Shown here: positions 1 to 9,408 of the stretch, piece by piece | How positions within the stretch are numbered: position 1 is the stretch's first letter | Layout: the number at the start of each line of letters is the position of its first letter | NCBI GenBank assembly: GCA_031412355.1 | Contig: JANOCR010000137.1 | Coordinates: 1-21,670, forward strand | DNA from: JAENVT01 sp031412355 | GTDB taxonomy: Bacteria > Actinomycetota > Acidimicrobiia > Acidimicrobiales > Ilumatobacteraceae | Length of the DNA: 21,670 nucleotides | Direction: 5' to 3' | The notes under the pieces: model-generated | What the model saw: the letters and a program-made list of their open reading frames with translations, nothing else | Database searches by the model: none | Told to the model about the DNA's origin: nothing | Program-made: the position numbers and the translations under genes

Positions 1-2
1 CG

Positions 3-2291
<2,289 letters not shown>

Positions 2292-2300
<9 letters not shown>

Positions 2301-2340
2301 CGACTGGCGCCCCGATACGGGGCCGCAGTCATCAAACGGT
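2292..2340. repeat. Palindromic repeat, copy 1 (carB/pyrD junction)
   Basis: A 49-base near-perfect inverted repeat. Outer arms of 9 bases (2292-2300 with 2332-2340) pair exactly. One C/A mismatch follows, then 5 pairs, a 2x2 mismatch (GC opposite CG), then GCCCCG / CGGGGC around a 3-base ATA loop (2315-2317). The left arm contains the carB stop codon, and the right arm ends just before the pyrD Shine-Dalgarno. A second copy lies at 8723-8769 in the opposite orientation. As RNA it would form a strong hairpin between carB and pyrD. It has no T-run, so it is not a classical terminator; an mRNA-stabilising or processing role, or a REP-like mobile repeat, are alternatives. Confidence 0.85.
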
Positions 2341-2343
2341 TGT

Positions 2344-2350
2344 GAGGTGA
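2344..2350 (+). promoter_or_regulatory. Ribosome binding site of pyrD
   Basis: GAGGTGA lies 7 bases before the GTG start at 2358 and supports that start. It begins only 3 bases after the palindromic repeat, so the hairpin could affect access to it. Confidence 0.7.
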
Positions 2351-2357
2351 GCGGCCG

Positions 2358-3272
2358 GTGAGCCTCGACCTGGGCACCCGGGTTGGATCGGTGGTGCTGC
2401 CCAACCCGGTGATGACGGCGTCGGGCACGGCGGGGCACGGTGCCGAGTTCCAGGCGTTCTTCGATCTCGCCGACCTTGGGGCGCACGTCGTCAAGTCGCT
2501 GGCGGCATTCGAGTGGAAGGGCAACCCCGCGCCGCGCGTTCACCCTGCGGGCGCCGGGATGCTGAATGCCGTCGGATTGCAGGGGCCCGGCGTGACCGCA
2601 TGGCTGGCCGACGACCTGCCAGCGCTCACAGCGACTGGTGCACGGGTCGTGGCGAGTATCTGGGGGCGATCCGTCGACGAGTACCGGCGCGCAGCCGAAT
2701 TGTTGGCTGAGGCCCCGTCGAACGTGGTGGCAGTCGAAGTCAACCTGTCGTGTCCCAACCTGGAGGGCCGGCGAGGCATCTTCGCCCACGACCCCGACCT
2801 GTCTGCCGAGGTGATCGAGGCAGCCGCGGCTTGCGGGCGACCGCGCTGGGCCAAACTCAGCGCGAATACCGATCGCATAGTGGAGGTCGCCGCAGCAGTG
2901 CAGCAAGCCGGCGCCGAGGCCGTGACGCTGATCAACACGCTTCTCGGCATGGTGATCGACCCGCTGACCAGGCATGCCGTGCTCGGTGCGGGCGGGGGAG
3001 GATTCAGCGGGCGCCCGATCCACCCGGTGGCCGTACGTACGGTGTTCGATGTGCATGCAGCCCTTCCGGACCTGCCGATCATCGGTGTCGGTGGAGTGGC
3101 CGACGGTTGGGATGCCGTGGAACTGATGCTTGCGGGGGCCAGCGCGATACAGGTCGGCACAGCCAATTTCGTGGACCCGCGCACGCCGATCCATGTGCTC
3201 ACGGCAGTGCGCGAGTGGTGTGGTCGGCGTGACGTGCAGGCCGTCTCGGAGCTCGTCGGTGGAGCTCATTGA
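2358..3272 (+). CDS. pyrD: Dihydroorotate dehydrogenase, class 1 (1B-like catalytic subunit)
   Basis: Oxidises dihydroorotate to orotate with FMN in pyrimidine synthesis. The 304-residue protein looks like a class 1 enzyme. It has the substrate and FMN segments GNPAPR and GMLNAVGLQGPGV. NLSCPN carries the cysteine that serves as active-site base in class 1 enzymes (class 2 uses serine). LSANTD corresponds to the K-x-S/T segment, and GVGGV near the C-terminus to the FMN phosphate site. Length and motifs fit the PyrDB type, which normally partners an iron-sulfur/FAD electron-transfer subunit PyrK and uses NAD. No pyrK is visible here, so the partner may be upstream of carB or elsewhere. The GTG start at 2358 is backed by GAGGTGA. 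The gene lies between carB and mihF, where mycobacteria carry pyrF. Confidence 0.95.
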   Translation: MSLDLGTRVGSVVLPNPVMTASGTAGHGAEFQAFFDLADLGAHVVKSLAAFEWKGNPAPRVHPAGAGMLNAVGLQGPGVTAWLADDLPALTATGARVVASIWGRSVDEYRRAAELLAEAPSNVVAVEVNLSCPNLEGRRGIFAHDPDLSAEVIEAAAACGRPRWAKLSANTDRIVEVAAAVQQAGAEAVTLINTLLGMVIDPLTRHAVLGAGGGGFSGRPIHPVAVRTVFDVHAALPDLPIIGVGGVADGWDAVELMLAGASAIQVGTANFVDPRTPIHVLTAVREWCGRRDVQAVSELVGGAH

Positions 3273-3304
3273 CAGAATGACGCGTGGGGATGCCAGGTCA
3301 GGAC

Positions 3305-3310
3305 TATGGT
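3305..3310 (+). promoter_or_regulatory. Candidate -10 box of mihF (TATGGT)
   Basis: TATGGT ends 6 bases before the ATG at 3317, which would put transcription start at or next to the start codon. There is no Shine-Dalgarno and no convincing -35 at the usual distance. The 44-base gap after pyrD makes a separate promoter plausible. Confidence 0.55.
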
Positions 3311-3316
3311 TTCGTC

Positions 3317-3628
3317 ATGGCAACACCTCCTCAACTCACGCCCGAACAACGCACGGCTGCTCTGGCAAAGGCCGCTGAGGCCCGCGCTGCTCGCGCTGAA
3401 CTGAAGAACCAACTGAAGAATGGTTCTATGACGATCCAGGAAGCACTGGCGTCCACGACCTCGACCGTCGGCAAGCTCAAGGTGGTTTCCATGCTCGAGT
3501 CGCTGCCTGGCGTCGGCAAGGTCAAGGCTCGCAAGATCATGGAAGACATCGGCATCGCCGACAACCGCCGCGTGCAGGGGCTTGGCGCGGTCCAAAAGCA
3601 GTCATTGCTCGATCAACTCGGCAAGTGA
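3317..3628 (+). CDS. mihF: Actinobacterial integration host factor mIHF
   Basis: Small nucleoid-associated DNA-binding protein of actinobacteria, unrelated to E. coli IHF, which compacts DNA and is essential in mycobacteria. The 103 residues match the functional length of the family (~105). The N-terminal half is Ala/Lys-rich and helical (AALAKAAEARAARAELKNQL). The C-terminal half carries the conserved helix-two-turn-helix region SMLESLPGVGKVKARKIM followed by IADNRRVQGLG. The ATG at 3317 is chosen over an upstream in-frame ATG at 3284 because the family begins near here and a TATGGT box sits 6 bases before it. gmk follows after 4 bases, as in other actinobacteria. Confidence 0.95.
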   Translation: MATPPQLTPEQRTAALAKAAEARAARAELKNQLKNGSMTIQEALASTTSTVGKLKVVSMLESLPGVGKVKARKIMEDIGIADNRRVQGLGAVQKQSLLDQLGK

Positions 3629-3632
3629 GGCC

Positions 3633-4208
3633 ATGGCGGCCAGCGACGGCACCGCCGACTCACTGATCATCGTTATCTCCGGCCCAGGTGGCGTGGGTAA
3701 GGGGACGATTGTCAACGCGCTGGTAGAGCGCGATCCCAACCTGTGGTTGAGCCGTTCGTGGACAACCCGTCGTCAGCGACCCGGCGAGCCCGACAGCGCT
3801 TACGTCTTCACCGATCACGCCACCTTCGAAGATCGCATCGCCCGCGGCGGATTCCTCGAATGGACGAAGTTTCTCGACAACTACTACGGCACTCCCATGC
3901 CCGACGTCGCCGACGCGCGCGACGTCGTGCTGGAGATCGAGGTCGACGGGGCCAGCCAGGTGAAGACGTTGCACCACGACGCCGTCTTGATCTTCGTGCT
4001 GCCGCCGTCGCGCGACGAACAGCAGCGCCGGTTGCGCGGCCGCGGCGACCCCGAGGATCTGGTCGACAAGCGGCTGCGCAAGGCGCTCGACGAGGAACCG
4101 GTGGGGTTGGCGATGGCTGACCACGTGGTGGTCAACGACAATCTCGAACGCACGGTCGACGAGATGTTGGCGATCATCAGCCGGCGTCGCCGGTCGGCCA
4201 CCATCTAG
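3633..4208 (+). CDS. gmk: Guanylate kinase
   Basis: Phosphorylates GMP to GDP with ATP in the cytoplasm. The 191-residue protein has the P-loop GPGGVGKGT near residue 17, the GMP-binding segment SRSWTTRRQRPGEPDSAYVF, the GGFLEWTKFLDNYYGTP segment with the GMP-contacting tyrosines, DVVLEIEVDGASQVK (the Walker B-like D-G-A region), and the lid/arginine segment SRDEQQRRLRGRG. The start is ATG 3633, 4 bases after the mihF stop, with GTGAGG just upstream; an in-frame ATG at 3582 would overlap mihF by 47 bases and add residues the family lacks. The gene is translationally linked to mihF, and rpoZ follows from its own promoter. Confidence 0.96.
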   Translation: MAASDGTADSLIIVISGPGGVGKGTIVNALVERDPNLWLSRSWTTRRQRPGEPDSAYVFTDHATFEDRIARGGFLEWTKFLDNYYGTPMPDVADARDVVLEIEVDGASQVKTLHHDAVLIFVLPPSRDEQQRRLRGRGDPEDLVDKRLRKALDEEPVGLAMADHVVVNDNLERTVDEMLAIISRRRRSATI

Positions 4209-4211
4209 CGA

Positions 4212-4217
4212 TACACT
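4212..4217 (+). promoter_or_regulatory. Candidate -10 box of rpoZ (TACACT)
   Basis: TACACT lies 3 bases after the gmk stop and 26 bases before the rpoZ start. That leaves room for a short leader carrying AGGAGG (4231-4236) 7 bases before ATG 4244. Unlike several neighbours, rpoZ would therefore have a leadered mRNA. No clear -35 was seen. Confidence 0.5.
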
Positions 4218-4243
4218 GACCAACCGCTTCAGGAGGCTGAACT

Positions 4244-4531
4244 ATGGCTCGCGCCCACGACACGATGATGAACCCGCCGATCGAGGACTTGCTCGACACC
4301 GTCGACTCCAAGTTCAGCCTGGTCACTCTCGCCGCCCGCCGCGCCCGCCAGATCAACTCCTACTTCAACCAGCTCGGTGACGGGCTCGGGCACATGGTTC
4401 CGCCTCAGGTCAGCTCGATTGCACGCAAGCCACTCAGCATCGGGTTCGAAGAAATCGCTGCGCACAAGATCGTGCGAGTCGAGCTCCCAGATCCAGCGGA
4501 CGAGACCGCAGCCGACGAGACCGTCGCCTGA
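4244..4531 (+). CDS. rpoZ: RNA polymerase omega subunit
   Basis: Small accessory subunit that helps assemble the beta-prime subunit into RNA polymerase. The 95 residues include the family core: PPIEDLLDTVDSKFSLVTLAARRARQIN at residues ~8-35 and KPLSIGFEEIAAHKI at ~63-77. The actinobacterial form carries an insertion (YFNQLGDGLGHMVPPQV) between these, and an acidic C-terminal tail. The start is fixed by a strong AGGAGG 7 bases upstream. It sits in the usual gmk-rpoZ-coaBC order. Confidence 0.96.
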   Translation: MARAHDTMMNPPIEDLLDTVDSKFSLVTLAARRARQINSYFNQLGDGLGHMVPPQVSSIARKPLSIGFEEIAAHKIVRVELPDPADETAADETVA

Positions 4532-4551
4532 TCGCTTAGTGCCACGATTCC

Positions 4552-5796
4552 ATGCTCACCGGCAAGCGCATCGTGCTCGGTGTCACCGGCGGGATCGCGG
4601 CCTACAAGGCCGTCGAGGTCTGCCGACGACTGGTCGATGCCGGGGCTCATGTGATCCCGGTCATGACCAAGGGTGCCGAGCACTTCCTCGGCGTCACCAC
4701 CTTGTCGGCACTGGCCAGCGAGCAGGTACAGACCAGCCTGTGGGACGAAGCGACGCCGATTCCGCACACCAAGCTCGGCCAATCCGCTGATCTCGTGGTG
4801 GTCGCACCCGCGACCGCTCGATTGATCGGCGCGTATGCGGCCGGGTTGTCGACCGACCTGCTGACCAACGTCCTGCTGGCAACGCGCTCACCGGTGATCA
4901 TCTGTCCGGCAATGCACACCGAGATGTGGGAGCACCCTGCTGTTGTCGACAACATCGCCACCCTGCGCCGGCGCGGCGTGCACGTCGTCGAGCCGGACGA
5001 GGGCCGGTTGGCTGGCGGGGACTCCGGCAAGGGCAGGCTGGCGGCACCCGAGCGAATCGTTGCCGAGGTCGAGCGTGTCCTCGGGGGCGGCCAACTCAGC
5101 GGCGCGCATCTGGTCGTCACAGCGGGCGGCACTCGCGAGCCGATCGACGCGGTGCGTGTGATCGCCAATCGCAGCAGCGGCAAGCAGGGCTACGCGGTTG
5201 CTGCCGAGGCGCTGGCAATGGGAGCGCGTGTGACCCTCGTGTCGACGGTCGATCTGCCGGTCCCGGCCGGAGCAGAGCTGCAGGCCGTCGAGACCGCCGC
5301 ACAGATGCAGGCGGCTGTCGAAGCGCTCGCAAGTGCGGCAGACATCGTGGTGATGGCTGCCGCAGTGGCCGACTTCAGGCCCAAGGTCGCCGAGACCGGC
5401 AAGATCAAGAAAGACAGCGGCGTTCCAGAGATTGTTCTGGAGCCGACCCCCGACATCCTCGCCGAGCTTGGTGCCGTCAAGCGGCCGGGCCAGATCCTGG
5501 TCGGCTTTGCGGCCGAGACCAGCGACCTGGTTGCCAACGCCGAGACCAAACTGCTTCGCAAGAACCTCGACCTGATCGTGGCCAACGATGTCAGCGCCCC
5601 GCGGGTCGGTTTCCAACACGACACCAATGCCGTCACGCTGTTGGGTCGCGCCGGGCTCATCAGCACCGTCGCCCTCACGGACAAGCGTTCGGTCGCCAGG
5701 GCGATACTGCAATGTGTCGCCGAAATGCGATCTGGTGTAAGTAGTACCGACCCAACTCGAAACTCAACAACAAGCGATTCAGGAGCAGCTCAGTGA
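4552..5796 (+). CDS. coaBC: Bifunctional phosphopantothenoylcysteine decarboxylase / phosphopantothenate-cysteine ligase
   Basis: Two steps of coenzyme A synthesis: ligation of cysteine to 4'-phosphopantothenate (CoaB, C-terminal) and FMN-dependent decarboxylation (CoaC, N-terminal). The 414 residues are full length. CoaC: VTGGIAAYKA (residues ~11-20), catalytic His72 in PHTKL, the flavin segment LVVVAPATA, and the substrate clamp PAMHTEMW (119-126). The PAMH variant replaces the common PAMN. The segment that holds an active-site cysteine in E. coli reads LAGGDSGKG, with Gly in the Cys place. CoaB: VTAGGTREPIDAVRVIANRSSGK (~189-211), MAAAVADFRP, and the KIKK lysines near 284-287. The last ~23 residues are Ser/Thr-rich and unconserved and may overlie metK control sequence. 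The stop overlaps the metK start (GTGA). Confidence 0.95.
   Translation: MLTGKRIVLGVTGGIAAYKAVEVCRRLVDAGAHVIPVMTKGAEHFLGVTTLSALASEQVQTSLWDEATPIPHTKLGQSADLVVVAPATARLIGAYAAGLSTDLLTNVLLATRSPVIICPAMHTEMWEHPAVVDNIATLRRRGVHVVEPDEGRLAGGDSGKGRLAAPERIVAEVERVLGGGQLSGAHLVVTAGGTREPIDAVRVIANRSSGKQGYAVAAEALAMGARVTLVSTVDLPVPAGAELQAVETAAQMQAAVEALASAADIVVMAAAVADFRPKVAETGKIKKDSGVPEIVLEPTPDILAELGAVKRPGQILVGFAAETSDLVANAETKLLRKNLDLIVANDVSAPRVGFQHDTNAVTLLGRAGLISTVALTDKRSVARAILQCVAEMRSGVSSTDPTRNSTTSDSGAAQ
5781..5785 (+). promoter_or_regulatory. Ribosome binding site of metK
   Basis: AGGAG lies 7 bases before GTG 5793 and fixes the GTG start, which overlaps the coaBC stop by 4 bases. Confidence 0.75.
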
Positions 5797-6989
5797 GCAA
5801 CTACACGTTCACCTCGGAAAGCGTCACCGAGGGCCATCCGGACAAGATGGCCGACCAGGTCAGCGATGCCGTCCTCGACGCGATCCTCACCGAGGACCCG
5901 AACGGACGCGTGGCCTGCGAGACGCTGCTCACCACCGGCTTGTGCGTCGTGGCCGGCGAGATCACCACCAATGCGTACGTCGACATTCCGAAGCTGGCCC
6001 GCGAGGTCATCAACGGCATCGGCTACGACAATGCCCTCTACGGCTTCGACGGCAACACATGTGGCGTGATCGTGTCGATCGACGAGCAGAGCGGCGACAT
6101 CGCCCAGGGCGTCGACAAGAGCGAAGAGTTGCGCGGCGGCCGTAGCGGCGAAGACATCATCAACAGCCAGGGCGCCGGCGACCAGGGGATGATGTTCGGC
6201 TACGCGTGCGACGACACCCCCGACCTCATGCCATTGCCCATCTGGCTCGCGCACCGCATGGCTGAGAAGCTCACCGACGTTCGCAAGGCCGGCGCTGTGC
6301 CGTACCTGCGTCCGGATGGCAAAACCCAGGTCACCTTCGAGTACGACAACACCGGCCGCCCGGTTCGCCTGGTCACCGCGCTGATCTCGACGCAACACCA
6401 AGACGGCGTCGACCGCGACACGGTGATCCGCCCCGACCTCATCGAGCAGGTCATCCGTCCGGTGGTTCCGGCGCAGTTCGCCGACGACGAGTACAACGTG
6501 TACATCAACCCGACCGGCAAGTTCGTGATCGGCGGCCCGCATGGTGACACCGGCCTCACCGGCCGCAAGATCATCGTCGACACCTATGGCGGCATGGGGC
6601 GCCACGGTGGCGGTGCGTTCAGTGGCAAGGATCCGTCGAAGGTAGATCGGTCCGCCGCGTACGCGGCTCGCTGGGTGGCCAAGCACGTCGTCGCGTCCGG
6701 CGCGGCAACACGCTGCGAGGTGCAGGTGGCGTACGCAATCGGCATGGCCCAGCCGATGAGCATCCTGGTCGACACGTTCGGCACCAACACTGTCGACAAC
6801 GACGCCATCGTCGCTGCAGTCCGCGAGGTCTTCGACCTGCGGCCCGCAGCCATCGTGCGTGACCTCGACCTGAAGCGCCCGATCTATCGCAAGACCGCCG
6901 CCTACGGCCACTTCGGACGCGCGCTGCCCGAGTTCACGTGGGAATCCGTCAGCAGGCTCGCCGACTACAAGAGCGCGGTCGGCCTCTAA
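5793..6989 (+). CDS. metK: S-adenosylmethionine synthetase
   Basis: Makes SAM from methionine and ATP; cytoplasmic homotetramer using Mg and K. The 398 residues are normal length. Signatures visible: GHPDK at 14-18 (ATP/Mg), GAGDQG at 127-132 (family signature 1), the TGRKIIVDTYGG region near 256-267, and the glycine-rich GGGAFSGKD at 272-280 (signature 2), followed by KVDRSAAY. The GTG start is preceded by AGGAG. The gene overlaps the coaBC stop by 4 bases, so it is probably translated by coupling with it. No SAM riboswitch is possible in a separate leader because upstream is coding. SAM made here feeds the methyltransferases encoded further along (RsmB, TsnR-like, RsmC-like). Confidence 0.98.
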   Translation: MSNYTFTSESVTEGHPDKMADQVSDAVLDAILTEDPNGRVACETLLTTGLCVVAGEITTNAYVDIPKLAREVINGIGYDNALYGFDGNTCGVIVSIDEQSGDIAQGVDKSEELRGGRSGEDIINSQGAGDQGMMFGYACDDTPDLMPLPIWLAHRMAEKLTDVRKAGAVPYLRPDGKTQVTFEYDNTGRPVRLVTALISTQHQDGVDRDTVIRPDLIEQVIRPVVPAQFADDEYNVYINPTGKFVIGGPHGDTGLTGRKIIVDTYGGMGRHGGGAFSGKDPSKVDRSAAYAARWVAKHVVASGAATRCEVQVAYAIGMAQPMSILVDTFGTNTVDNDAIVAAVREVFDLRPAAIVRDLDLKRPIYRKTAAYGHFGRALPEFTWESVSRLADYKSAVGL

Positions 6990-6996
6990 ATCCCTC

Positions 6997-7002
6997 TAGC
7001 GT
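6997..7002 (+). promoter_or_regulatory. Candidate -10 box of priA (TAGCGT)
   Basis: TAGCGT ends 9 bases before ATG 7012, in the 22-base gap after metK. There is no Shine-Dalgarno. The same TAGCGTCG sequence and 9-base spacing occur before rsmB. Confidence 0.4.
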
Positions 7003-7011
7003 CGCCGGGCA

Positions 7012-8721
7012 ATGACCCTGCCGACGCTGCTGGTCGCCCGCGTCGTCCCCGACGTCACCGGGCTCGACAAACAGTTCGACTACCTCGTGCCCGAGCCATT
7101 GCGCGCCCGGGTCGCAGTCGGGTCGATGGTCCGCGTGTCGTTGCAGGGTCGCCGCGTCGGTGGGTGGGTCGTCTCACTGGGGCCGCCCGACGGATCAGTG
7201 GCGGTCGACCGCCTGGTACCGCTTGCAAAGTGGTCTGGCATCGGTCCCTCGCAGGACATAATCGATCTCGCCCGCTGGGCATCGCTGCGTTGGGGCGCGG
7301 GCCGCTTGCGTCCGTTCTTGGTCGCCGCCAGCCCACCGGGCATGGTCGGTTCGCTGCCGATCTCGACCGCTCGACGCAACGATGGGGGCGATTCGGTTGC
7401 GCTACCGCGATTGATCCGACTTCCGCCGGCCGGCGATCACCTGACGATCGTCGTCGAGGCATTGACTCGCGGCCCCACACTCGTCATCCATCCTTCTGTC
7501 GACGAGGCTCGCCGTCTCGCTGCACGACTTCGGCACGACGGTTACTCGACGGCCGTGCATCCCGACCAGTGGGCGCGCGCCGGCGGCGGCGTCGACGTGG
7601 TGATCGGTGGCCGCAGCGCCGTGTGGTCGCCATGCGCCGGGATGCGTTCGATCGTTGTGCTCGACGAACACGACGAGGCGTTGCAAGAAGAGCGTTCGCC
7701 CACATGGCACGCCCGCGACGTGGCTATCGAGCGCGCCGAGCGCGCCGGTGCATCGGTGGTCCTGGTTTCGCCGAGTCCGTCTGCCGCTGCATTGCACTGG
7801 GCCGGTGACGCATTCCGGCGGCCTTCGGTCACCGAAGAACGCGACGGCTGGCCGATCCTTGAGCTCGTTGATCGCACGCGCGAAGAGCCTTGGAAACGGT
7901 CGCTGCTGACGTCGCCATTGATTCAGCACCTCCGCAACAGCCAACAACGAGTCATCTGTGTGCACAACACCAAGGGCCGGGCCCGGCTGCTCGCTTGCCG
8001 AACCTGCAAGGCACTGCAACGCTGCGAGCGGTGCGCGGCGGCCGTCGCCCAGGACGATGCCGGGTCGCTGGTGTGCCGGCGGTGCGCCATGGTGCGTCCG
8101 GTGGTGTGTCAGACCTGTGGCTCCGGCGCCCTGTCACTGATTCGGCCCGGTGTCAGCCGGATGCGCGAGGAGATCGAGGCCGCGGCCGGTCGACCGGTCG
8201 GCATGGTCACCGGCGACAGCGAGTCGCTGCCGAACTGCGATGTGCTGATCGGCACCGAGGCCGTGTTGCACCGCGCTGGGCGAGCAGACGTAGTCGCGTT
8301 CTTTGACCTCGATGCCGAACTGCTCGCCCCCAGGTACCGGGCCGCCGAGCAGGCCATGTCGCTACTGGCGCGCGCGGCACGGCTGTTGGGTCCCCGAAGC
8401 GCCGGTGGCCGTCTGCTCGTGCAGACGTTCCTGCCTCGGCACGAAGTGCTGCAGGCCGTGTTGCATGCCGATCCGTCGCGTGTGGCCAAGGTTGAGTTGA
8501 GCCGCCGGGAATTGCTGGGGTTGCCACCATTCGCCGCCCTGGCTGCCGTGTCGGGTGCGGGCGCAGCCGAGTTCGCCACGGCGACGGCATTGGAAGCGTC
8601 GTCGGCCGGCGAAGTCGTACTGCTTCGGGCTCCCACGTGGGACGCGTTGGGCGCAGCCATCGCAGCCACACCCCGCCCGAAGGGCTCTCGTCTACGCATC
8701 GAGGTCGACCCCGCCCGCTGA
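7012..8721 (+). CDS. priA: PriA-family primosomal protein N', helicase motifs degenerate
   Basis: PriA recognises stalled forks and restarts replication. The 569-residue protein keeps the N-terminal DNA-binding domain (VARVVPDVTGLDKQFDYLVP, residues 8-27) and eight zinc-binding cysteines as four CxxC pairs (329/332, 338/341, 355/358, 366/369). It lacks a working helicase: where GxTGSGKT should lie it reads EALTRGPTLVIHPS (149-162), and motifs V and VI (normally GTQMxxKGHDF and QVAGRAGR) are replaced by GTEAVLHRAGRADV and LLARAARLLG. A DEHD remnant of the DExH box stays at 218-221. This is the known actinobacterial form, so a structural, ATP-independent role is inferred. No Shine-Dalgarno is seen. 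The stop is followed at once by palindromic repeat copy 2. Confidence 0.9.
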   Translation: MTLPTLLVARVVPDVTGLDKQFDYLVPEPLRARVAVGSMVRVSLQGRRVGGWVVSLGPPDGSVAVDRLVPLAKWSGIGPSQDIIDLARWASLRWGAGRLRPFLVAASPPGMVGSLPISTARRNDGGDSVALPRLIRLPPAGDHLTIVVEALTRGPTLVIHPSVDEARRLAARLRHDGYSTAVHPDQWARAGGGVDVVIGGRSAVWSPCAGMRSIVVLDEHDEALQEERSPTWHARDVAIERAERAGASVVLVSPSPSAAALHWAGDAFRRPSVTEERDGWPILELVDRTREEPWKRSLLTSPLIQHLRNSQQRVICVHNTKGRARLLACRTCKALQRCERCAAAVAQDDAGSLVCRRCAMVRPVVCQTCGSGALSLIRPGVSRMREEIEAAAGRPVGMVTGDSESLPNCDVLIGTEAVLHRAGRADVVAFFDLDAELLAPRYRAAEQAMSLLARAARLLGPRSAGGRLLVQTFLPRHEVLQAVLHADPSRVAKVELSRRELLGLPPFAALAAVSGAGAAEFATATALEASSAGEVVLLRAPTWDALGAAIAATPRPKGSRLRIEVDPAR

Positions 8722-8722
8722 G

Positions 8723-8769
8723 GCGTTTGATGACTGCGGCCCCGATACGGGGCGCCAGTCACCAGACGC
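8723..8769. repeat. Palindromic repeat, copy 2 (between convergent priA and methyltransferase)
   Basis: This 47-base hairpin matches copy 1 (2292-2340) when one copy is reverse-complemented. The shared arms are TGATGACTGCGGCCCCG and CGGGGCGCCAGTC, including the same 2x2 mismatch. The 3-base loop here is ATA (8745-8747), while the reverse complement of copy 1 reads TAT. The outer arm is less perfect (one G-T, one A-C). It fills the 68-base gap between two convergent genes, a position suited to a bidirectional transcription stop, though there is no T-run on either strand. Confidence 0.85.
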
Positions 8770-8789
8770 ACTGACAGCAGCCAGCCCCA

Positions 8790-9386
8790 TCAGACAGCTC
8801 GAATCGTATGCAGGATCCGGTAACCGCTCGACGAGGCGATCCGTGTTGTGGGGTAGCCCTGATCTGTGATCCAACGCTGCAGCGAATCGGCGCCGAGGTG
8901 CTTGTGCACGACCATCGTCGCCGACCCGGCGGCGGAGAGCCGTGCCAGCCACATCAGCAACATGTCGTGCAGTGCCGGTTTGCCGATCCGGATCGCAGGA
9001 TTGCTCCAGATGCAGTCGAAGGCGACGTCGGCGGGCACATCGTCGGGTGCCACGACCCGAATGTTGGTGATCCTGTTGGCTGTCGCGTTCGCCGCACAGA
9101 GTTCGCGGGCGCGGCTGTTGACATCCACGGCCCACACGATCGCGTCCGGTGCTCGCCGCGCAAGCGGCAGAGCGACAGTTCCCACCCCACACCCGAGATC
9201 CAGCAGGTGGCCCGCTGCGGGTGGTGCCGGGGCCTTCAACAGCAGCAGCTTGCTACCGGCGTCGATCTGGCCATAGCCGAACACGCCGCGATCTGTGGTG
9301 AGGGTCAGCGACATGTCGGGCAGCCACAACTCGACATCGCGCGGCATCGATGGCGAGTCGGGATCCTCGTCGAAGTAGTGGCCCAT
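8790..9386 (-). CDS. Class I SAM-dependent methyltransferase, RsmC-like
   Basis: Probable rRNA or other nucleic-acid methyltransferase of the RsmC/MTS type; the substrate is not determined. The 198-residue protein begins MGHYFDEDPDSPSMPRDVEL and has the family's TDRGVFGYGQIDAGSKLLL segment, SAM motif I DLGCGVG, an acidic residue in VWAVDVN (motif II), and motif IV as SNPAIRIGK. Most relatives carry NPP; here the second proline is alanine. ATG 9386 is chosen because the conserved protein starts there; the open frame upstream runs through def. Its start is only 22 bases from the divergent def start, so the two share a promoter region. It ends facing priA across repeat copy 2. Assignment to RsmC itself would be over-precise. 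Confidence 0.88.
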   Translation of the reverse strand: MGHYFDEDPDSPSMPRDVELWLPDMSLTLTTDRGVFGYGQIDAGSKLLLLKAPAPPAAGHLLDLGCGVGTVALPLARRAPDAIVWAVDVNSRARELCAANATANRITNIRVVAPDDVPADVAFDCIWSNPAIRIGKPALHDMLLMWLARLSAAGSATMVVHKHLGADSLQRWITDQGYPTTRIASSSGYRILHTIRAV

Positions 9387-9395
9387 CTCGATCGG

Positions 9396-9401
9396 TAGCC
9401 T
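9396..9401 (+). promoter_or_regulatory. Candidate -10 box of def (TAGCCT)
   Basis: TAGCCT ends exactly 7 bases before ATG 9409 and there is no Shine-Dalgarno, the arrangement expected for a leaderless mRNA starting at the A of ATG. The whole divergent intergenic space is 22 bases. Confidence 0.6.
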
Positions 9402-9408
9402 TGCAGTT

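Noticed and set aside
3269..3274. TTGACA as a -35 box for mihF
   Set aside because: It lies 30 bases from the TATGGT box, too far for normal spacing.
5117..5744. Several long Arg-rich frames within coaBC on both strands
   Set aside because: They are shadows of the coaBC reading frame with no independent start signals.
5713..5792. A SAM riboswitch or separate leader before metK
   Set aside because: The region is the coaBC 3' end, and no recognisable SAM riboswitch core or terminator was seen.
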